A DNA stretch of 50,611 bases from Pseudomonadota bacterium. GTDB taxonomy: Bacteria; Pseudomonadota; Gammaproteobacteria; Burkholderiales; Chitinibacteraceae. The DNA lies in NCBI GenBank assembly GCA_026399755.1, contig JAPLQI010000017.1, positions 1-50,611 on the forward strand, read 5' to 3'. The position numbers and the translations under genes were made by a program. Below the pieces are notes generated by a model that was not told where the DNA came from, did not search any database, and saw only the letters and a program-made list of their open reading frames with translations. Numbering within the stretch: position 1 is the first letter of the stretch; every line of letters begins with the position of its first letter. Positions 45,630 to 50,611 of this stretch are shown here, piece by piece.

Positions 45630-46478
45630 ATGCAAAACACCCCCAGCCAAGCCAGTATTGAGATCCGCCTGCAGCGTGTAATTAGTTATTTGCATACGCA
45701 TTTGGATGAAGATTTAGATTTAAATAAATTGGCAGATATCGCCTACATGTCGCCCTATCACTGGCACCGGGTTTATTTGGCCGTGTATGGCGAAAGTGTG
45801 GTGGCAACGGTGAAGCGTTTACGCCTGCAAGGCGCGGCTACTTTGTTAATACGTGGCGATCTGCCCATTACAAAAATCGCCAAGCAATCGGGCTATCCCA
45901 ATGTGCAATCCTTTACGCGGATTTTTGCTGCGGCTTATGGTCTACCACCAGCTCGTTATCGTAAAGAAGGGAGCCCTTTTTCTCCGACCACCCCATTAAT
46001 AAGGAATAAAGAAATGTACCCTATTGAAATTAAAAACATTCCGGCCATCCCGCTATTAAGCGTTGCACACACCGGCTCCTATATGGGGATTAATCAGGCA
46101 TTTGATCTTATTGCCAGCAATGCCAATGCACGGCAGCTCTTTAACGCAGATACACGCTGGATTGGTATTTTCCTTGATGATCCCTGCTTTGTGGCCGAAG
46201 AAAAACTACGCTCAAAAGCCTGCATCAGCGTTCCCCTCGGCAGCGCGCAATCTACGCCCTTTATGAGCGAAGAAATAAGCAGAGGCAAATACGCGGTGCT
46301 CTCCTACAAAGGCCCTTATTCGGATATGAAAGCGGTATATCAATGGCTTTACGGAGAATGGTTAAGCGCATCAGGAGAAGAATTGGCCGATACTCCCGTC
46401 TTTGAGGAGTATCGCAATAATCCCCGCGATACGGCCCCGAATGAGCTACTGACCGACATCTATTTACCGCTGCGCTAA
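45630..46478 (+). CDS. AraC-family regulator with GyrI-like effector domain
   Basis: This regulator of about 282 residues has two helix-turn-helix motifs at the N-terminus (LNKLADIAYMSPYHWHRVY and ITKIAKQSGYPNVQSFTRIF). A GyrI-like/effector-binding domain follows (from YPIEIKNIPAIPLLSVAHTG), the Rob/SoxS-neighbour architecture. The frame opens at TTG 45576 and ATG 45591; I prefer ATG 45630, which starts close to the first helix, but no start has a good ribosome site. The next gene begins 2 bases after its stop. Confidence 0.85.
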   Translation: MQNTPSQASIEIRLQRVISYLHTHLDEDLDLNKLADIAYMSPYHWHRVYLAVYGESVVATVKRLRLQGAATLLIRGDLPITKIAKQSGYPNVQSFTRIFAAAYGLPPARYRKEGSPFSPTTPLIRNKEMYPIEIKNIPAIPLLSVAHTGSYMGINQAFDLIASNANARQLFNADTRWIGIFLDDPCFVAEEKLRSKACISVPLGSAQSTPFMSEEISRGKYAVLSYKGPYSDMKAVYQWLYGEWLSASGEELADTPVFEEYRNNPRDTAPNELLTDIYLPLR

Positions 46479-46480
46479 TC

Positions 46481-46888
46481 ATGAAAAAATCATGGCTAGA
46501 AAAACGGGACTTAGCCAAACCCCACGAAATCAAAAAGCTGGCCATCAATATATCGGGGATGAAAGCAGGGCAAATCATCTTGCTGCCCTCGCCCCAAATT
46601 GTCGACGCCGCAATCAGCGCCATTCCATACGGCGGCAGTATGGATATCCCAACATTACGCAAAAACTTGGCCGCACAATTTAATGACGAAGTCACTTGTC
46701 CGGTCACCATGGGATTTCAACTGCGCATCGTGGCCGAAGCGGCTTTTGAAGCCTTTAATCAAGGCCTAGAAATCGTCACCCCAGTTTGGCGAGTGTTGGA
46801 TCAGCACACACCCACGTTTCATAAAGTGTCTTTTGATCCGGCATTTTTACTGCAGCAAAGGAAAAACGAGGGGATTGAGCGCGACTAA
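46481..46888 (+). CDS. MGMT-like family protein
   Basis: This 135-residue protein resembles a family annotated as MGMT-like, from the alkyltransferase winged-helix fold. Recognisable positions are GQIILLPSPQIVDAAISAIP, IPTLRKNLAAQF, CPVTMGFQLRIVAEAAFEA and TPVWRVLD. The PCHR active-site motif of true O6-alkylguanine transferases is absent, so repair chemistry is not expected; DNA or nucleotide binding is possible. It starts 2 bases after the AraC/GyrI gene and is surely cotranscribed with it. Confidence 0.65.
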   Translation: MKKSWLEKRDLAKPHEIKKLAINISGMKAGQIILLPSPQIVDAAISAIPYGGSMDIPTLRKNLAAQFNDEVTCPVTMGFQLRIVAEAAFEAFNQGLEIVTPVWRVLDQHTPTFHKVSFDPAFLLQQRKNEGIERD

Positions 46889-46907
46889 ACCACTTCAATT
46901 CAAAAAC

Positions 46908-47750
46908 TCAGCCCCTCTGCAATTCCCGTAAAAACAAACCCGCTAATTGTTGATTTATGGGGTCTGTATCGCCCTGCTGGCGGTAAACCGCAATGATGAC
47001 GTCAGGCAATGGGGGGAGTTCCGTGATCAGCTGGCTATGCTGTGGCGGGGTGTCCGCCAATAGGGCTGTCACACCCAAGCCTGCTTCTGCCGCCGCCTGT
47101 AATGCTGCCAAGCTGCTACTTTCAAAAACAATATGCCAAGGCCGATTGGCACGATTCAGCGTGTCTAAAATGCGATCACGCCATGTGCAAGGCTGGCTAA
47201 AAATAACAAGCGGCAAAGACGGCCCTTGTAAATCAAATCCATGAGCAGCAAACCAGTTGAGGGGCAGACTTAGCGCCTGATCAGGCGTTGTGGCTGCGGC
47301 AAGCGGCATACTCACCAACACATCCAGCTCTTTGCGCTCAAAAGCGGCAAACAGCGTTTGTTTATCGGCCACATCCACCCGCAAGCGCAAACGGGGATGC
47401 GCACAGGCAAAATCGGCCAGCACACGGGTAAGGTGTCCGCTGACAAAATCTTCTACCAAACCAATACTGCGTTGCTGCTCGCCTGGCAATACAGGCTTCA
47501 GGCTAAGCTGATCCGTTAAACTTAAAATACGCTCGGCATAGGGCAAGAGGGCCTCACCTTCTGGGCTTAAACGTATGCCTCTGGGCGAGCGCAGCAATAA
47601 AGTTTGGCCAAGCTGCTGCTCTAAGCGCTGAATTTGCTGGCTGAGCGCAGGCTGTGTTTTACCTTGCAAAATAGCCGCTCGGTTGATGCTGCCGCTACGC
47701 ACCACACTCACAAAAGAGCGCAGCAAGGCGGTATCTAGATCATTAGTCAT
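46908..47750 (-). CDS. LysR-family transcriptional regulator
   Basis: This 280-residue regulator has a helix-turn-helix at residues 4-42 (LLRSFVSVVRSGSINRAAILQGKTQPALSQQIQRLE region) and a LysR effector domain. It diverges from the small DMT-type gene at 47846 with a 95-bp gap, a common regulator-target arrangement. It converges with the MGMT-like gene. The effector is unknown. Confidence 0.87.
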   Translation of the reverse strand: MTNDLDTALLRSFVSVVRSGSINRAAILQGKTQPALSQQIQRLEQQLGQTLLLRSPRGIRLSPEGEALLPYAERILSLTDQLSLKPVLPGEQQRSIGLVEDFVSGHLTRVLADFACAHPRLRLRVDVADKQTLFAAFERKELDVLVSMPLAAATTPDQALSLPLNWFAAHGFDLQGPSLPLVIFSQPCTWRDRILDTLNRANRPWHIVFESSSLAALQAAAEAGLGVTALLADTPPQHSQLITELPPLPDVIIAVYRQQGDTDPINQQLAGLFLRELQRG

Positions 47751-47845
47751 AATAAATTTTTATAGCCACTATGGTTTATTGCAGTCTACTTATTAACTAA
47801 CGCTTCAGCTAGTCTAAGCAAACCCAATATAGCTGGAGTAAAAAA

Positions 47846-48259
47846 ATGTATGTTTTAGCAGTTTTGCTGGCAGTTGCCGGATCGGTGATTTATCACCTCT
47901 CAATTAAGTTTGTGCCGAATGAAATCAACCCTTTTTTATCTTTATCGATCAGCTATGGCATTGCGCTTTTATTATGTTTGCCCGGTATTTACTACTATGG
48001 CGGCAGCCGCAGTGTGCAGGTATTGAACTGGAGCGTCGGAGGCGTGGCGCTGGGTATTCTGGGCATTGAGCTGGGATTTTTATTGCTCTACCGGGCAGGT
48101 GGCCATTTAGGCATGTCCTCCCTGATGACCAATGCCGCCAGCACACTGCTACTGCTGCCCATAGGCCTGTGGTTTTTCCGCGAGTCATTTTCAATCACCC
48201 GCGTGCTGGGCATGGGTCTAAGCCTCTGTGGCCTCTGGCTGATGATGCCGCGTAAATAA
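47846..48259 (+). CDS. Half-size DMT/EamA-like membrane protein
   Basis: This 137-residue protein has four predicted membrane helices and one DMT-type repeat (AVLLAVAGSVIYHLSIKFVP, YRAGGHLGMSSLMTNAAST, LPIGLWFFRESFSITRVLGMGLSLCGLWLMM). Full EamA transporters have two such repeats, so this one should act as a dimer, like EmrE-size proteins. GGAG lies 7 bases before ATG. It ends 5 bases from the convergent LysR gene at 48265. Confidence 0.8.
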   Translation: MYVLAVLLAVAGSVIYHLSIKFVPNEINPFLSLSISYGIALLLCLPGIYYYGGSRSVQVLNWSVGGVALGILGIELGFLLLYRAGGHLGMSSLMTNAASTLLLLPIGLWFFRESFSITRVLGMGLSLCGLWLMMPRK

Positions 48260-48264
48260 GCCGC

Positions 48265-49131
48265 TCAAGGCTTGGCAAGCAGGTCAACAAAGCCCTTCAC
48301 AACGGGGTCTTCCCGCCCGGCTTGCCAGGCTAAGCCCACTTGCCAGTGTGCCGCGGGCTCATTAAAGGGTAGCAGCCGCACATTCTGCGGCAGCAACAGC
48401 CCGGCCCGATAAGGCAATAGAGCCATGCCTAAACCCGCAGCCACAATCGCCAGAATAGTTTGTATATCTTCGCTGTATTGGGTGATGCGTGGGTTAAATT
48501 GCTGCGCATTGCACCACTGCTGAATGTGCGCCGCGAGGCCCCGCCCGCGAGTGGCAGTGAGTGCAATAAAACCCAGCGTGTTTAAATCAGCCAGCTGATC
48601 CGGCACAGCTTGCCATTTGCTCGCAGCAGGGACCGCCAAGGCTAATTGCTCTTCAAAAAGTGGCAGCGTGGCTAAAGCGGCATCGCAGGGCAAGCGAATA
48701 AAACCCAACTCTAGTTCGCCAGCCAGAATGCGCTGCGTCTGCTCTGCTGAGGAGTAATCATTAAGCGTAATTGCCACATCAGGGTAGCGCTGGCTAAACG
48801 CCGCAATCGCTTGCGGGGCAAATTCGAGCGCAGACAGGCCAAAGCCAATGCGCAGCCGCCCGCGCTCTCCCCGGCTGGCTTCTCTGGCCCGCAGCAACAC
48901 TTGATCCGCATCCTGAGTTAATCGCTGGGCATCAGGCAAAAACAGCGCTCCAAACGCAGTTAGCTCTGCGCCATGGCGGCCACGTTCAAATAATCTGGCG
49001 CCAAGCTCGGCTTCTAAATTTGCAATTTGTTTACTCAGGGTTGGCTGCGTCACACAGAGCACATCTGCGGCACGGCCAAAATGCCCCAGCCCTGCCAAGG
49101 TAATAAAGGGGCGCAGTAATTTGATATCCAT
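48265..49131 (-). CDS. LysR-family transcriptional regulator
   Basis: This 288-residue regulator has a helix-turn-helix near residues 4-42 (RPFITLAGLGHFGRAADVLCVTQPTLSKQIANLEAE region) and an effector domain. It diverges from the nitrilase-family gene with a 98-bp gap and probably controls it. The effector is unknown. Confidence 0.87.
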   Translation of the reverse strand: MDIKLLRPFITLAGLGHFGRAADVLCVTQPTLSKQIANLEAELGARLFERGRHGAELTAFGALFLPDAQRLTQDADQVLLRAREASRGERGRLRIGFGLSALEFAPQAIAAFSQRYPDVAITLNDYSSAEQTQRILAGELELGFIRLPCDAALATLPLFEEQLALAVPAASKWQAVPDQLADLNTLGFIALTATRGRGLAAHIQQWCNAQQFNPRITQYSEDIQTILAIVAAGLGMALLPYRAGLLLPQNVRLLPFNEPAAHWQVGLAWQAGREDPVVKGFVDLLAKP

Positions 49132-49229
49132 TCTATTTTTCTATCAATGATAAGCATAAATTTCATTTTACGCATGAAATAGACCGCGGTTAAATCGCTT
49201 TATTCATTCACACCAAGGCGCAGCCCACC

Positions 49230-50210
49230 ATGCCCAATACCACTTTAAATGTTGCCTCTGTTCAATTTCAGCATCGTGCGGGTGATAAGGCTTATAACCT
49301 AAGCCGCATTGCCGATTTTGCCGCCCAAGCCGCCAGCCAGGGTGTGCAGTTGCTCGCTTTTCCTGAAATGTGCATCACCGGCTATTGGCATGTCACCCGG
49401 CTGAGCCGTGAAGGCGTGGCGGGCTTAGCCGAGCCGCTAAATGGTCCTTCAATCACCGCAGTAACAAAACTGGCGCAGCAATATCAAATCGCCATTGGCG
49501 CGGGGCTGATAGAGCTTGGGGAGGATGGGCATTTTTATAATAGCTACGTGCTCTGCATGCCCGATGGCACACAACATTGCCACCGCAAGCTACATGCTTT
49601 TGAGCACGAATGTATACACAGCGGCAATCAATTCACCGTATTTGATACCCCATGGGGAATACGCATTGCCATCCTGATTTGCTGGGATAACAACTTAGTT
49701 GAGAACGTGCGGGCCTGCGCGTTGCTTGGGGCCAGCCTGCTGCTTGCCCCGCATCAGACCGGTGGCACAAATTCGCGCAGCCCGCATGGCATGAAACCCA
49801 TAGCCAAAGAAAAATGGCAGCAGCGCCACATTAATCCGGTAGCCATTGAAGCCGAATTCAAAGGCCCTAATGGCAGAGAATGGTTGCTGCGCTGGCTGCC
49901 CGCCAGAGCGCACGATAACGGCCTATTTATTATTTTCAGCAATGGCGTGGGGCAAGATGAGGAAGAAATCCGCACAGGCAACGCCATGATTATTGATCCC
50001 TATGGCCGTATTATTAATGAAACTTGGCTAGCCCAGGACGCCATGGTGGCCGCAGTGCTGGATTTAAACCTCGTCAATATGAGCACAGGCCAGCGCTGGA
50101 TACGTGGCCGCAGACCAGAGCTATACGGCCTGCTTACTCAGTCATCTGGCAAAGAGCTGGATGCGCGCGAGGCAAGGTTTTCTGCCGCCGCCACGCATCC
50201 CGTGGATTAA
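49230..50210 (+). CDS. Nitrilase-family carbon-nitrogen hydrolase
   Basis: This 326-residue hydrolase has the Glu-Lys-Cys triad: Glu46 in FPEMCITGYW, Lys120 in HRKLHAFE and Cys151 in LICWDNN. These enzymes cleave amides, nitriles or carbamoyl groups. The class cannot be fixed by eye; an aliphatic amidase or N-carbamoyl hydrolase is plausible. The ATG follows AAGG at good distance. It diverges from the LysR gene at 48265-49131, which suggests substrate-induced expression. Confidence 0.87.
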   Translation: MPNTTLNVASVQFQHRAGDKAYNLSRIADFAAQAASQGVQLLAFPEMCITGYWHVTRLSREGVAGLAEPLNGPSITAVTKLAQQYQIAIGAGLIELGEDGHFYNSYVLCMPDGTQHCHRKLHAFEHECIHSGNQFTVFDTPWGIRIAILICWDNNLVENVRACALLGASLLLAPHQTGGTNSRSPHGMKPIAKEKWQQRHINPVAIEAEFKGPNGREWLLRWLPARAHDNGLFIIFSNGVGQDEEEIRTGNAMIIDPYGRIINETWLAQDAMVAAVLDLNLVNMSTGQRWIRGRRPELYGLLTQSSGKELDAREARFSAAATHPVD

Positions 50211-50330
50211 ACGCCAGCCGCTTCATCCATAATCTCCTGCGCCATCTCGCCCAGCCGGACTAAAGCTTTCATCCAAAGGCAGGCAACATAGGCAAATAGC
50301 TGCAAAATTGGTGGCGTGGGGGAATTTAAA

Positions 50331-50419
50331 ATCAGCCGCGGCGATCCAATGCAAGCCCCTTCCTGGCTTTGATTATTTAAACTGCCAAAATAAACTAAGG
50401 AATACAGCGTGAATTAAAC
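50331..50419 (+). pseudogene. Decayed 3' fragment of a phytase-like gene
   Basis: These 89 bases align without gaps to 45371-45459, the 3' end of the intact phytase-like gene, with 14 mismatches by my count. Read in the gene's frame the fragment encodes SRGDPMQAPSWL then a stop, FKLPK, another stop, and KEYSVN with the original stop. Two internal stops show that it is dead. It probably extends a little further left, but similarity fades before 50321. Confidence 0.85.
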
Positions 50420-50469
50420 GTTGGCGCACAAGCGCTTCATGTCCGTTTACGCAGGAAGCGTGGGGGCGC

Positions 50470-50565
50470 ACCCAATCCTATCATCTTAAGCTCAAACCCC
50501 TGATTTATAGGCTGTAAAATCATGCGGCTTAGGGTGTTTGGGGCGATCTTTTTTTGCATGAGGGT
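50470..50565. repeat. 96-bp dispersed repeat, inverted copy of window start
   Basis: The reverse complement of these bases equals positions 1-96 with one mismatch. Its left end contains CAATCCTATCATCTTAAG, a variant of the MITE-like terminal repeat at 43276. The bases after 50565 (CGAAGTAAATC...) are unique within the window and hold no recognisable gene. Confidence 0.9.
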
Positions 50566-50611
50566 CGAAGTAAATCACTGCTTTGCATAGCTCATTCAGT
50601 GCCAGTTTTAG

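Noticed and set aside
50212-50400. Possible C-terminal coding remnant on the minus strand ending in EIMDEAAGV
   Set aside because: The frame is open for about 60 codons and looks protein-like near its end, but it runs through the phytase pseudogene antisense. I recognise no family and see no start.

Overview
The window is a stretch of chromosome from a Gram-negative, flagellated betaproteobacterium. Gene content and order (tmk-holB-pilZ-tatD, a divergent bamD/rluD-pgeF block, rpmB-rpmG, type IV pilus PilZ, a polar-type flhF-flhG-fliA set) and intermediate base composition suggest Neisseriales (Iodobacter/Chitinibacter/Deefgea-like). This placement is from recalled family similarity, not from a search. 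No rRNA, CRISPR array, prophage or intact insertion sequence is visible.

Layout. 1-5542: a repeat end, then a tripartite export operon (outer-membrane factor, HlyD-type periplasmic adaptor, RbbA-like double-ATPase/permease) on the minus strand. 5861-10155: a small exported orphan protein, then a minus-strand housekeeping run (MBL hydrolase, tatD, pilZ, holB, tmk). 10225-10697: a four-tRNA operon (Ala-Glu-Arg-Glu) with promoter and terminator. 10728-13318: bamD diverging from rluD-pgeF, with start codons on opposite strands that overlap. 13368-18108: a ZIP metal transporter, a CstA-type peptide/pyruvate permease with its small YbdD-like partner, a small membrane protein and FolE2.

18238-35411 is a flagellar island. 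fliK and fliLMNOPQR run on the minus strand, with a near-consensus sigma-54 promoter ahead of fliK. flhB-flhA-flhF-flhG-fliA-motA run on the plus strand. A four-gene MCE/Mla-type lipid transport operon sits between flhG and fliA. FlhG keeps its FlhF-activating N-terminus but has lost the P-loop lysine. The stator gene motA has no motB beside it, and its start region lies in a threefold tandem repeat.

35430-39832: a dispersed-repeat region, a lysophosphatidate-acyltransferase-like gene, ftsK, and rpmB-rpmG. 39946-50210: an accessory metabolic region with a LysR regulator divergent from the acetate permease pair yjcH-actP, a phytase-like lipoprotein, an AraC/GyrI regulator with an MGMT-like partner, two more LysR genes, a mini DMT-type membrane protein and a nitrilase-family amidohydrolase.

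The last 300 bases hold a decayed copy of the 3' end of the phytase-like gene. They also hold a 96-bp repeat that matches the first 96 bases of the window in inverted orientation with one mismatch. The most noteworthy signals are this flanking inverted repeat and its MITE-like relatives, the pseudogene fragment, the degenerate FlhG P-loop, the MCE operon inside the flagellar island, and the orphan motA.
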